Shown: positions 36,662-45,144, numbered from the stretch's first letter. The stretch: DNA of 64,000 nucleotides from Streptantibioticus cattleyicolor NRRL 8057 = DSM 46488 (GCF_000240165.1 NC_017586.1:3224001-3288000); one strand, 5' to 3'. Numbers and translations are program-made. The notes: a model not told the origin generated them from the sequence alone.

Positions 36662-39600
36662 TCAGTCCGGCGATCCGGCGCGGTCGTCGGTGAACAGCTC
36701 CCGGACGCGGCCGAGGGCGCCGGCCAGATCGCGGGCGCTGCCGCGTCCGAAGGCCTCCGCGAAACGCTCCTCGCCGAGTGCGGCGCACACCTCGGCGAGG
36801 AGCGTCGCCATGTCGGGCGGCAGTGGCTCGGGGGAGGCCCGCAACACCGTGAAGGCGCCGAGGAGTTCGGCCGCTTCGGCGGGCCTGCCGTCCAGCAGGG
36901 CGAGCAGCGCCAGCACCTCGGCGGCGTAGGTGGCGGCCATCCGGATCTCCGGCCCGGAGCCCAGGGCGCACGCCTGCCGCAGCCGGCGCCGGGCCCGCTC
37001 CGCGTCACCGAGGGCCAGCGCGACCCGGCCGTGGGCGATGAGAACGGCGGAACGGGTGCCGTCGCCGGAGAAGGAACGGGCCGGGCACTGGGCCAGCGCC
37101 AGCTCGCACAGCCGGTCGGCCTCGGCCAGGTCACCGGTGCGCCGGGCCACCTCGGCGAGGGCGAGATGGCCGCGGGCGGCGAACTCCGGGGCGCCGCAGC
37201 GCCGCGCCAGTTCCAGCGTGCGCCGTGCGTCGGCCCGCGCCTCCTCGTACCGCCCGGTGTCCAGCAGGAAGCGGGACCGGTTGACCACCAGCTCGGCCAT
37301 GTCCTCCACCGAGCCCAACTCGGCGGCCAGGGCGAGCGCTTCGTCGGAGAGCGCGACGGCCCGCGCGTTCTCGCCCCGGAAGCCGGCCAGTTCGGCGAGG
37401 ACTCCGAGCGAGGTGATCATGCCCCACCGGTCGCCCAGCGCGCGGAACGCCTCCAGCCCCTCGGTGAACTCCTCGGCCGCCCCGGCCGCGTCCCCCTCCA
37501 TCCACCACCGCTGGTAGGCCGAGCCGACGTACAGCAGCGCCCGGAACCAGGGATCGGGGTGGTCGCGCAGCGGCGCCGCGGCCCGCTCGGCCATCTCCGG
37601 GCCGGTCGGCAGCCCGGCGAACGGCGCCCACAGCAGCGTCAGCCCGGGGTAGTCCGGGGTGATGCCGCCGGAGGCCTCCATCACGGCGCGGCACGCGGCC
37701 ACATGGTCGGCGTACCCGCCGATGTCCCGCATGCCGAAGACCGCGGCGAGCACCAGCCCGACGTACTCCTGCCCCAGACCGTCGGGCGGCTGGGGGCCGA
37801 GCTTGCCGAGCAGGTCGCGGGCGGGGGCGGCGCCCTCGTAGCGCAGCCCGCGCAGGATCCAGTAGGTGGAGAGCACGCCGAAGAAACGCAGGGCGGTGAC
37901 GGTGTCGCCGTCGGCGATGCTGCGGCGCAGGGCGGCGTGGAGGTTGTCGTGGTCGGTGAAGAGCGCTTCCAGGCCGGCGAGTTGGCGGTGGCCGCGCAGT
38001 TCCGGTTCGGTCTCGGCGGCGAGGCGCAGGAAGTGGCGGGCGTGGGCGCGGCGCACCGCCTGTTCCTCGCCGGCCTCGGAGAGCCGTTCGGCCGCGTAGG
38101 CCCGGATGGTCTCCAGCATGCGGTAGCGCACGGACGTGCCGGGGTGCCGGTGGTCGTGCCGGTGGTCGTGCTGGTGGTCGGCGACGACCAGCGACTTGTC
38201 CACCAGTGACTCGACCAGGTCGAGGACGTCGGCGGGGTCGATGACCGGGCCGTCCCCTGGGGCGCGGGCGGGGTCCGGTGACGGGTCGGCGCAGACCTCC
38301 TCGGCCGCCGCCAGCGACCAGCTCCCCGCGAAGACCGAGGCGCGCCGCAGCACGGCCCGCTCGTCCTCCGGCAGCAGCCCCCAGCTCCAGTCCACGACGC
38401 CGCGCAGCGTGCGCTGGCGCGGCTGCGCGGTACGGCTGCCCCGGGAGAGCAGCCGGAAGAGTTCGGCGGGACGCACCCCGGGGCGGTACCCCAGCTCGCC
38501 GCCGATGGCCGGTATCCCCAGCCGTTCGGCGATCTCGGCGGCCGACAGCGACCGCAGCCGCGCCGCCGCCAGCTCGATGGCGAGCGGCAGTCCGTCGAGC
38601 GCGGCACAGATCCCGCGGACGGCGTCGAGGTCGCGGGCGAGGTCGAAGTCCGGGCGCACCGCGCCGGCCCGTTCGGCGAAGAGCCGCACCGCCGGGGAGT
38701 CCATCGCCTGCCGCGGCGCGGCCTGGACGGTCGGCAACGGAAGCGGGGGCACCGGGCAGAGCACCTCGCCGGTGATGCCCAGCGCCTCCCGGCTGGTGGC
38801 GAGGACGCTCAGCCCGGGGCAGTCGGCGAGCACCCGGTCCACCAGCGTGGCCACCGAGGCCACCACGTGCTCGCAGTTGTCCAGCACCAGCAGGAGCCGG
38901 CGGCCCGCCAGCGCCGCCGCGAGCCGTTCCAGCGGCTCGTGCCGCGCCCCGGCTCCGGCGCCGGAACGCAGCGCGGACTCCCGCAGCCCCAGCGCGGCCA
39001 GCACCGCCTGGGTCACCCCGCCGTCGTCCGCCACGCCGGTCAGGTCGACGAAGGCCCGGTCGCCGACGTGGCGTCCGGCGGCCTCCACCGACAACCGCGT
39101 CTTGCCCGAACCGCCCGGGCCGAGCAGGGTCACCAGGCGTGCGCCGCCGAGCAGTTGGGCCAGGCGGTCGAGCTCTTCGGCGCGGCCTACGAAGCTGGTG
39201 AGCTGGGCGGGGAAGCGGCCGTAGGGGGGCGGCGGTGTTTCACCTGAAACGGCGGCGGGGGCGGGGGCTGTTTCACGTGAAACAGTGACCGTTTCACGGC
39301 TGGGGGTTCCGCCGTCGGCTTCGCGGCCGGGTGTTTCACGTGAAACACCGACGGGCTCACCCCGGAGGACGGCCAGGTGGGCGGCGGTCAGCTCAGGGCC
39401 CGGGTCGGCCCCGAGGGTGTCGGCGAGTTCGCGTCGCGCCTCCTCGTACACGCGCAGCGCATCGGCCTGCCGTCCGGCGCCGTGCAGGGCGCGCATCAGC
39501 TGGGCGCGCAGCCGTTCGCGCAGTGGGTGGGTGGCGGTCAACTCGGTGAGTTCGGCGACGAGTTCGCGGTGACGGCCGAGGGCGAGGTCGGCCTCCACGC

Positions 39601-40111
39601 GGTCCTCCACGGCGGTCGTCCGCAGTTCCTCCAGGCGGGTGATCTGCCCGGCCGCGAAGGGGGCGGCGCCCACGTCGGCCAGCGCGGCGCCCCGCCACAG
39701 CGCCAGCCCTTCCCGCAGCGCCTCCGCCGCGCGCGGGAACTCCCCCGCCGCCAGCGCCTCCCGCCCCCGCGCGGCCAACCGGGTGAACCGGTGGACGTCC
39801 ACCTCGTCCGGTTCCACCACGAGCCGGTAGCCGGCCGGATGGTTCTCGATCGGCGCCCCCAGCGCCGACCGCAGCCGCGACACCTGGGACTGGAGCGCGT
39901 TGCCGACCCCGGCCGGCGGCTCGTCCCGGTACAACCCGTCGATCAGCCGCTCCAGCGGCACGATCCGCCCGGCGTCCAGCAGGAGCATCGCCAGCAACGC
40001 GCGCCGCGCCGGCCCGCCCAGGCCCACCGCCCCGCCCGTGGCCGACCGGGCCCACGTCTCCCCCAGAATCCCGAAGCGCACCCAGCGATTCTGCCGTACA
40101 CCCCCGGTCAT
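36662..40111 (-). CDS. AfsR/SARP-type regulator: winged helix, BTAD, NB-ARC and TPR-like domains
   Basis: The 1149-residue regulator has an N-terminal SARP winged helix at about 10-100 (VRFGILGETW ... LQSQVSRLRSALG) and a BTAD domain to about 250. The linker contains the repeats VSRET, PSRET, VSRET and VSGET (256-292). An NB-ARC/AAA-like ATPase has the P-loop GPGGSGKT near residue 330 and LLLVLDNCEH, followed by long helical TPR-like repeats. AfsR-like proteins activate transcription by binding direct repeats near -35, often for secondary metabolism. ATG 40111 overlaps the stop of the upstream XRE gene (ATGA). In-frame GTG 40081 (VRFGILG) is the alternative. The linker DNA contains parS-like sites. 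Confidence 0.9.
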   Translation of the reverse strand: MTGGVRQNRWVRFGILGETWARSATGGAVGLGGPARRALLAMLLLDAGRIVPLERLIDGLYRDEPPAGVGNALQSQVSRLRSALGAPIENHPAGYRLVVEPDEVDVHRFTRLAARGREALAAGEFPRAAEALREGLALWRGAALADVGAAPFAAGQITRLEELRTTAVEDRVEADLALGRHRELVAELTELTATHPLRERLRAQLMRALHGAGRQADALRVYEEARRELADTLGADPGPELTAAHLAVLRGEPVGVSRETPGREADGGTPSRETVTVSRETAPAPAAVSGETPPPPYGRFPAQLTSFVGRAEELDRLAQLLGGARLVTLLGPGGSGKTRLSVEAAGRHVGDRAFVDLTGVADDGGVTQAVLAALGLRESALRSGAGAGARHEPLERLAAALAGRRLLLVLDNCEHVVASVATLVDRVLADCPGLSVLATSREALGITGEVLCPVPPLPLPTVQAAPRQAMDSPAVRLFAERAGAVRPDFDLARDLDAVRGICAALDGLPLAIELAAARLRSLSAAEIAERLGIPAIGGELGYRPGVRPAELFRLLSRGSRTAQPRQRTLRGVVDWSWGLLPEDERAVLRRASVFAGSWSLAAAEEVCADPSPDPARAPGDGPVIDPADVLDLVESLVDKSLVVADHQHDHRHDHRHPGTSVRYRMLETIRAYAAERLSEAGEEQAVRRAHARHFLRLAAETEPELRGHRQLAGLEALFTDHDNLHAALRRSIADGDTVTALRFFGVLSTYWILRGLRYEGAAPARDLLGKLGPQPPDGLGQEYVGLVLAAVFGMRDIGGYADHVAACRAVMEASGGITPDYPGLTLLWAPFAGLPTGPEMAERAAAPLRDHPDPWFRALLYVGSAYQRWWMEGDAAGAAEEFTEGLEAFRALGDRWGMITSLGVLAELAGFRGENARAVALSDEALALAAELGSVEDMAELVVNRSRFLLDTGRYEEARADARRTLELARRCGAPEFAARGHLALAEVARRTGDLAEADRLCELALAQCPARSFSGDGTRSAVLIAHGRVALALGDAERARRRLRQACALGSGPEIRMAATYAAEVLALLALLDGRPAEAAELLGAFTVLRASPEPLPPDMATLLAEVCAALGEERFAEAFGRGSARDLAGALGRVRELFTDDRAGSPD
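39237..39346. other. Cluster of parS-like (ParB-binding) sites inside the SARP gene
   Basis: The parS core GTTTCACGTGAAAC is present perfectly at 39270-39283 and 39333-39346, each as the 16-bp palindrome TGTTTCACGTGAAACA. A third copy with one change (GTTTCACCTGAAAC) lies at 39237-39250, and a half site GTTTCACG at 39291-39298. All are in the same reading phase and encode V/P-S-R/G-E-T. They lie about 20 kb from oriC, where Streptomyces parS sites cluster. Confidence 0.85.
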
Positions 40112-41457
40112 CCCTCCCGGCGGATCCACTCGCCGCCGCCCAGGGGATAGTCGTATCCGGGACGTCCCGCGCCCGCGCTGGTACGGAACGGGATGCCGTT
40201 GTCGTCGATGTGGACGGTGCCGTGGCGGACACCGCTCGACCAGTCCAGGGCGAGGTCCCAGCGGACGTCGTGCGCCTTGGTGTGGGCGGTGACGTAGAAG
40301 ACCTCCGGGTCGGACTCGCTGACCTTGTACGGGAAGTCGCGCTGGCCGTTCTTGACGGTGACCGTGGGGCTGCCGTTGTCCAGGTCGATGTCGAACGACT
40401 TGGTGTCCACGCCACCGCCGCAGCCGACGCCCATCGAGTAGTCGTTCCAGGCGAGCGGGGCGCCCTTGGTCACGACGCGGACGTGCAGCGCCTCCAGGAC
40501 GACGGTCTCCGCGCCGGTGCCCTGGACGGTCAGGCCGACCCGCTGCTCGCCCGAGGAGACCGCGCCGTAGGCGGCGGACCAGCGCGGGGCGTCCTGCTCG
40601 CTCGCGGGCGGGCCCATCTGCGCGGGGCCGCTGTCGACGAGGAAGTGCTGGCTGCACGGGCTGTCGTAGACGTACGGACGCACGCCGACGACCGGCGCGG
40701 TGGCGCCGCTGCCGGTGTCCGCCCCGCCCGCGCTCCGCCCACCGCCGCCGTCCTGGCCGGCGCCGGGCGTACCACTGCTGGAGCCGGGGGCGGTGGGGGC
40801 GCGGTGCGACGCGCCCGGGGAGGCGGAGGCCGACGCGGACGCCCCGCCGGTGACGGCCCGGCTGCTCACCGGCGCGGCCGAGCCGACGGCCCGCTCGTCC
40901 CCCGCGGTCCTCTCGCCTCCGTCGAACGGCGCGTTGGCGACGAGCACCACGGCCGCCAGCACGGTGGCCGCGGCGGCGGAGGCGATCAGCGCGGTACGGC
41001 GGCGCCGTGGCGAGGCGGAGTCGCCGGGTGCGTCGGTGACGACGAGTTCGTCGCCCGCGTCCCTGCCCCGGTCCGGGTCCCCGCTCACCGACGGGGCGAC
41101 GACCGGACGCGGCGGCCCGGCCGGTTCCGGACCATCACCCTCGGCCGCGTTCTCCTCCCGCGCGGACTCCGCCACCGTCGGCCGGTCCGCCCTGCGCCCG
41201 CGCTCCGCGTCCGCCAGGATCCAGCGCCGGTGCAGCTCCACCAGTTCCTGCGGCGTCCCCCCGCACACCCGCGCCAGGCGCTCCACCGGGGCGTACTCGT
41301 GCGGCACCGCGGTGCCGTTGCAGTAGCGGTGCAGCGTCGACGTGCTCATGTGCAGCCGCTTGGCGAGGGCCCCGTAGCTCAGCCCCGAGCGGTCCTTGAG
41401 TTCCCGCAGCAGCTGCGCGAAAGCTTCCGGCCCTTCGGCCCCGGTCGCCCCAGACAC
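40108..41457 (-). CDS. Membrane-anchored XRE-family regulator with extracytoplasmic domain
   Basis: The 449-residue protein has an N-terminal Cro/C1-type helix-turn-helix at about 8-65 (LKDRSGLSYGALAKRLHMSTSTLHRYCNG), a charged linker, and a membrane helix near 160-185 after RRRR (TALIASAAAATVLAAVVLV). A Ser/Gly/Ala-rich spacer and an extracytoplasmic beta-rich domain of about 190 residues follow. GTG 41457 is chosen because GGAGG lies 5 bases upstream. ATG 41469 is in frame just before it. Its TGA overlaps the SARP ATG, so sensor and SARP activator are likely co-translated. Domain order suggests a one-component transmembrane sensor. Confidence 0.82.
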   Translation of the reverse strand: MSGATGAEGPEAFAQLLRELKDRSGLSYGALAKRLHMSTSTLHRYCNGTAVPHEYAPVERLARVCGGTPQELVELHRRWILADAERGRRADRPTVAESAREENAAEGDGPEPAGPPRPVVAPSVSGDPDRGRDAGDELVVTDAPGDSASPRRRRTALIASAAAATVLAAVVLVANAPFDGGERTAGDERAVGSAAPVSSRAVTGGASASASASPGASHRAPTAPGSSSGTPGAGQDGGGGRSAGGADTGSGATAPVVGVRPYVYDSPCSQHFLVDSGPAQMGPPASEQDAPRWSAAYGAVSSGEQRVGLTVQGTGAETVVLEALHVRVVTKGAPLAWNDYSMGVGCGGGVDTKSFDIDLDNGSPTVTVKNGQRDFPYKVSESDPEVFYVTAHTKAHDVRWDLALDWSSGVRHGTVHIDDNGIPFRTSAGAGRPGYDYPLGGGEWIRREG

Positions 41458-41643
41458 CCGTTCCTCCATCCCCCCGTGTCCCGTTCCAGCGTTCCAGGGC
41501 ACCCCCATATCCCCTGGCCGGAGCCGAAGTTGGCGTTCCAACGTACCCAACTCGCCGCCGACTGTGGCGGCTGGGACGGATCGCCTCCCAAGCTTCGGTC
41601 ATCCAAGCATCAACCCGATCCGTGACCGAGGGGAAACGACCAC

Positions 41644-42363
41644 ATGTCCAGGATCCGCACCACCTCCCGCACCCGTCTGCTCGTCGCCGCCGCGACCGTC
41701 GCGCTGGCCGGGTTCTCCCTGACCGCGTGCGACAACAACACGGGCCTCCACGTCGAGGGCGCCGCGCCGGCCGCCTCCGTGACCACGCCGTCCTCTCCCA
41801 GTGCCCCGTCTCCCAGTGCCCCGTCTCCCTCGGTCGCCGTCTCCGGTTCCGGTCCGGTCGCCGGCAAGACCACGTCCACCGGTTCCCGGCCGACCGCGCA
41901 CGGGACCACGGCGAAGGCACCCGTCTCCTCCGGCAAACCGGTCACCTGCGAGGGGTCCAACACCAAGACCGTCGCGGCCCTGCTCAACCGCCCCCTGAAC
42001 CACATGCTGCTCACCGTCACCAACACCGGCAGCAAGCGGTGCTACCTCTACGGCTACCCGGCGGTGGCCTTCGGCGAGGCCCAGTCCGTGCCGCCGGTCA
42101 TCGAGGAGTCCAAGCCGCAAGCCGTCGTCACCCTCGAACCGGGCCAGTCCGGCTACGCCTCCGTCAGCCTCTCCACCGGCGACGGCAGCGCCGAACACGG
42201 CCACACCGAAAAGTCCCTGGCCGTCTACTTCCAAGGCCGCTCCGGCAACGAAAGCGTCGGCTCCGGCGCCCACCCCTCACTCCCCTCCCAGGGCGTCTAC
42301 ATCGACGACTCCCTCAAGGTCACCTACTGGCAGCCGTCCCTCGACACCGCCCTCGACTGGTGA
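41644..42363 (+). CDS. DUF4232 lipoprotein
   Basis: The 239-residue protein has a lipoprotein signal peptide (RTTSRTRLLVAAATVALAGFS) ending in lipobox LTAC with Cys29. A Ser/Pro/Thr-rich linker (about 45-95) leads to a C-terminal beta-sandwich with VTNTGSKRCYLYGYPAV and SLKVTYWQPSLDTALDW, typical of DUF4232. It is anchored on the outer face of the membrane and divergent from the XRE-SARP operon, so it could be its target or signal partner. ATG 41644 is preceded by GAGGGGAAACG. Confidence 0.85.
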   Translation: MSRIRTTSRTRLLVAAATVALAGFSLTACDNNTGLHVEGAAPAASVTTPSSPSAPSPSAPSPSVAVSGSGPVAGKTTSTGSRPTAHGTTAKAPVSSGKPVTCEGSNTKTVAALLNRPLNHMLLTVTNTGSKRCYLYGYPAVAFGEAQSVPPVIEESKPQAVVTLEPGQSGYASVSLSTGDGSAEHGHTEKSLAVYFQGRSGNESVGSGAHPSLPSQGVYIDDSLKVTYWQPSLDTALDW

Positions 42364-42374
42364 CCCCCGCGCCC

Positions 42375-42405
42375 CCTGCCAGGGGCCGCGGGCTCCCCTG
42401 GCGGG
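42375..42405 (+). terminator. Terminator after the DUF4232 gene
   Basis: CCTGCCAGGGG (42375-42385) and CCCCTGGCGGG (42395-42405) form an 11-bp stem with one T-G pair, 12 bases after the stop. Confidence 0.6.
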
Positions 42406-42787
42406 TGGTTCGAACCGTAAGCTGTCGTTCCGTGCGACCCCTGTCATGGCGGAGGAGGGACGCCCGGTATGCCGGAGTGTGCGGAAGTCTGCGGAAACGG
42501 CGTGCTGCGCTGAGGAAGTCCGAGGTGGCGGCGTGTGGTCCCCGCGCGTGCGGGGGTGGTCCCCGCGTCCGCGGGGACGCGGAAACCAACCCGTCCGACG
42601 TCAACTCCATCGAGCGCGAACGACGAGGGCCACGGGCGCCCGACGCGTCAGCAACGCGACTGGGCGAATCGCATACGCCCCTGACCGCGGCGTCGCCTTG
42701 TCCGCCCTGCCGACGTTTCAGGAATGGGGAAAGGCATATCCCGCTGCGAGGCGGTCGAGCCTCGGTGTTCTCCAGCGGAAAGGCTTG
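42406..42787. other. Gene-poor stretch with a lone CRISPR-repeat-like element
   Basis: I see no convincing gene here. It contains the CRISPR-repeat-like sequence at 42535-42582 (separate entry). Composition is a little less GC-rich and codon-like structure is absent, consistent with decayed accessory DNA. Confidence 0.4.
42535..42582. repeat. Type I-E CRISPR-repeat-like sequence, solitary
   Basis: The 29 bases at 42535-42563 begin GTGGTCCCCGCGCGTGCGGG and end GTGGTCCC, matching the length and stem (CCCCGCGCGTGCGGGG) of actinobacterial type I-E repeats. A second degenerate unit (GTGGTCCCCGCGTCCGCGGGG) begins 21 bases later and overlaps it, so no spacer fits between them. No array and no cas genes are present. 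It is probably a relic or a chance GC hairpin. Confidence 0.45.
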
Positions 42788-43252
42788 TCAGCTCTCACCG
42801 GCCTTCTGCAAAGCAACTCGCGCCGCTTCGACGAAGCCGGCTCTCGCACTCTCGAGGTCGTCCCACGAAAGGTCGGCGCGGAGGGCGTCGACCATCTTCC
42901 TGGCCGCCCGGGCCACCTCACTCGGCCCTTCCAGGAGGACAGCGGAGAACGCGCGTTGCAAAGCCAGGCGGTCGTTGCCCTCCCCTTCGCCGGCTCGCAG
43001 TGTCAGAATCGCCGACTCAGCCGCATGCAAGAACTGCACTTAGGTCTGCCTGCGCAGGTCGAGCAAGCGTATGGTTCGCTGCTCCCCAAGCGTTGCCCGA
43101 ACCGTGTCCAGCAGTGCGTCGGCCTGCCGGTCACCGGCGTGCCGGGCCGCGGCGGCCTGTGAGCTGCCCGCTCTGCCGGTGAACCACCCGGTGATCAAGC
43201 TGCCGGCAAGCGCTGAGCCTGCCGCGATCAACGCGACTCCCCATTCACCCAT
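42788..43252 (-). pseudogene. Small membrane protein gene broken by an in-frame TAA
   Basis: Two short readings lie in the same frame and touch exactly. MGEWGVALIAAGSALAGSLITGWF... runs to LLDLRRQT, then TAA (43040-43042). The frame continues VQFLHAAESAILTLRAGEG... to a natural stop at 42788. The joined product (about 154 residues: a membrane helix, an Ala/Arg helical region and a conserved helical C-half) looks like one protein, with the TAA replacing a probable Tyr codon (RRQTY). The start is taken at ATG 43252. ATG 43261 is also in frame. I recall similar full-length small proteins in Streptomyces but cannot name a function. A sequencing error is possible. Confidence 0.7.
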
Positions 43253-43354
43253 GAGGCACATTGTTCACGCGGTGCCCGGATCAGGCCGGGCATACGGAGA
43301 CTGCGCAGCAGGACTGTTCCCACAGCGCGCGATCGTCCCGCCGACAGCCATCGA

Positions 43355-43369
43355 TACGATCGATTCATG
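43355..43369 (+). promoter_or_regulatory. Possible leaderless promoter
   Basis: A TACGAT -10 (43355-43360) lies six bases before ATG 43367, the spacing expected if transcription starts at the ATG itself. The -35 region (ATCGTC, 43332-43337) is weak. The reading frame from this ATG runs through the heptamer tract. Confidence 0.4.
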
Positions 43370-43460
43370 CCGTCGGACGACTTCCCTTCCTCTGCCTTCG
43401 CCCATATGAATCGGACATCTTCGACCCAACATCCTGGTAAAATGGAGAGTTACGAACGGG

Positions 43461-43523
43461 CGACGGGCGACGGGCGACGGGCGACGGGCGACGGGCGACG
43501 GGCGACGGGCGACGGGCGACGGA
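43461..43523 (+). repeat. Heptanucleotide tandem repeat (CGACGGG)8 plus one variant copy
   Basis: Eight perfect copies of CGACGGG (43461-43516) are followed by CGACGGA (43517-43523) and preceded by a partial copy GAACGGG. The unit length is not a multiple of three, so each copy gained or lost shifts the reading frame between the ATG codons at 43367/43442 and the downstream gene body. Confidence 0.95.
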
Positions 43524-43554
43524 GGTCCTGTTCGCCGCCAGGTCGGCGAACGCG

Positions 43555-45144
43555 TTGCACCGGCTTCTCGACGTGCTTCCGGTGTTCGCCGGTGACGATC
43601 GTGTCACCCGTGTGTTCACCCTGGTTCCGGGCTCGGACTTCGGCATCGACGCGCTGGCCGCGATCGAGCGGGTCGGCGCGCGTACCGTTCCGTGGGAAGA
43701 GGCGTGCCGACGCTCCTACGACCTGATCGTCGCGGCCAGTCCCAAGGGTGAGCTGCGGCTGCTGCGCGGCAGACGTGTGCTGCTGCCGCACGGGGCGGGG
43801 TTCAACAAGACGGTGCGCGGGGAGGGCTCGGACGACTCCGCTTCGGGGCTCGATCCGGCGTTCCTGGTGCGGGACGGCGAGGTGCTGGCCGCCTTGTACG
43901 CCCTCGCCCATCCCAGCCAGGTGGACCGTCTGGCCGCCGTGAGCCCGCGGGCGGCGGAGCACGCCGTGGTGGTCGGCGACCCGACGCTCGAGCGGATCCT
44001 CGCCTCCCGCTCCCGGCGCGAGGCCTATCGGGCGGCGCTCGGCACCGGCGCCCGCAAGCTGATCGTCATGACCTCCACCTGGGGCCCCGAGTCGCTGCTG
44101 CGGCGGCGGCCGGAGCTGCCCGCGGAGCTGGCGGCCCGACTGCCCTACGACTCCTACCAGTTGGCGCTCGTCGCGCACCCCAACGAGCGCAACCGCACCA
44201 GCCCCTTCGACCTGGTCGAGCAGCTGGCCCCCGCCCTCGACGCCGGAATGGTGCTCGCCGGGGCGTACGAGGAGTGGGGGGCGGTGCTGATCGCCGCCGA
44301 TGCCGTGATCACCGACCACGGATCGACCGCGCTGTACGCCGCGGCGTTGGACCGGCCGCTGATCGGGGCCTGCGACGGCGGTGCGGAGCTGATCCCCGGC
44401 AGCCCGATGGGTGAGGTGCTGGCGCACTGTCCCGGACTCGACGACCCCGGCGGCGTCGAGGGGGCGATCGCCGCGCACCGGCCCGGTGCCGTACGGGCTC
44501 TCGCGAAGGCGGCCTTCGCCGAGCAGGGCCGCGCGCTGGACAGGCTGCGGGAGGAGCTGTACGCGCTGCTCGGGCTGGAGCCGCCGGACGGGCCGGCCAC
44601 CGTCCGTCTCCTGCCGGACCCCCGCCCGCCCGTACGCGCCCCGGCCGCCTTCGCCGTCCGCACCCGGGTCGGTGACCACACGGTGCGGGTCGAGCGCTTC
44701 CCGGCGCACACCGGCGCGTCCGGGCAGCACCTGGCCGTCGAGTACGACGCGGCGGACGAACGACACGCGCAGAGCGCCGGGTTGCTCTACCGCCGGGCCG
44801 GCCAGGCCCCCGTACGCCCGTATTCCGCGACGTGGACGGCGGACGGGTGGATCGCGCACGTCCTGGACCAGTACCCCGGCTGCCGCACGGCCGGGGTCGT
44901 GATGTCGCCGTCGTGGTGCCTGGTCCGTGACCGCCGCGGGCCGTTGCTGTCGCTGCGTGTCGGGCCCTGCCGGGAAGACGGTCTCCTGTTGCGTACCGAC
45001 CCGGCCGCGGTGCTCAGTGGCGTCCACGCCTGGCCGGCCGCCCACCGGGACCTGCCCGCCGAGGTCACCTGCGTCATCGGGGACCGTTCCTACCCCGTCC
45101 GCGTCGAGCCCGCCACCGCGGGCGAGGCGACGGCGGCGCTCTAG
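43555..45144 (+). CDS. GT-B-fold-like protein of unknown function, 5' end behind a heptamer repeat
   Basis: The 529-residue reading has GT-B-like features: VLLPHGAGFNKTV, a central VVVGDPTLERIL, and ITDHGSTALYAAALDRPLIG. These resemble CDP-glycerol glycerophosphotransferase or nucleotide-sugar enzymes. A C-terminal region of about 170 residues is unassigned. TTG 43555 is only the first usable codon of this frame. Homology-like sequence (EVLFAARSANALHRLLDV) begins upstream at 43522, so the true start should lie in or before the heptamer repeat. No in-frame ATG/GTG/TTG exists there after the TAA at 43438. With the present repeat number, ATG 43442 is out of frame by two. Confidence 0.65.
   Translation: MHRLLDVLPVFAGDDRVTRVFTLVPGSDFGIDALAAIERVGARTVPWEEACRRSYDLIVAASPKGELRLLRGRRVLLPHGAGFNKTVRGEGSDDSASGLDPAFLVRDGEVLAALYALAHPSQVDRLAAVSPRAAEHAVVVGDPTLERILASRSRREAYRAALGTGARKLIVMTSTWGPESLLRRRPELPAELAARLPYDSYQLALVAHPNERNRTSPFDLVEQLAPALDAGMVLAGAYEEWGAVLIAADAVITDHGSTALYAAALDRPLIGACDGGAELIPGSPMGEVLAHCPGLDDPGGVEGAIAAHRPGAVRALAKAAFAEQGRALDRLREELYALLGLEPPDGPATVRLLPDPRPPVRAPAAFAVRTRVGDHTVRVERFPAHTGASGQHLAVEYDAADERHAQSAGLLYRRAGQAPVRPYSATWTADGWIAHVLDQYPGCRTAGVVMSPSWCLVRDRRGPLLSLRVGPCREDGLLLRTDPAAVLSGVHAWPAAHRDLPAEVTCVIGDRSYPVRVEPATAGEATAAL

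Noticed and set aside
42446-43162. Plus-strand reading of 238 codons opposite the broken membrane-protein gene
   Set aside because: Arg/Pro/Cys-rich composition, no ribosome site, and it crosses the CRISPR-like element; it is the complement of the real minus-strand frame.
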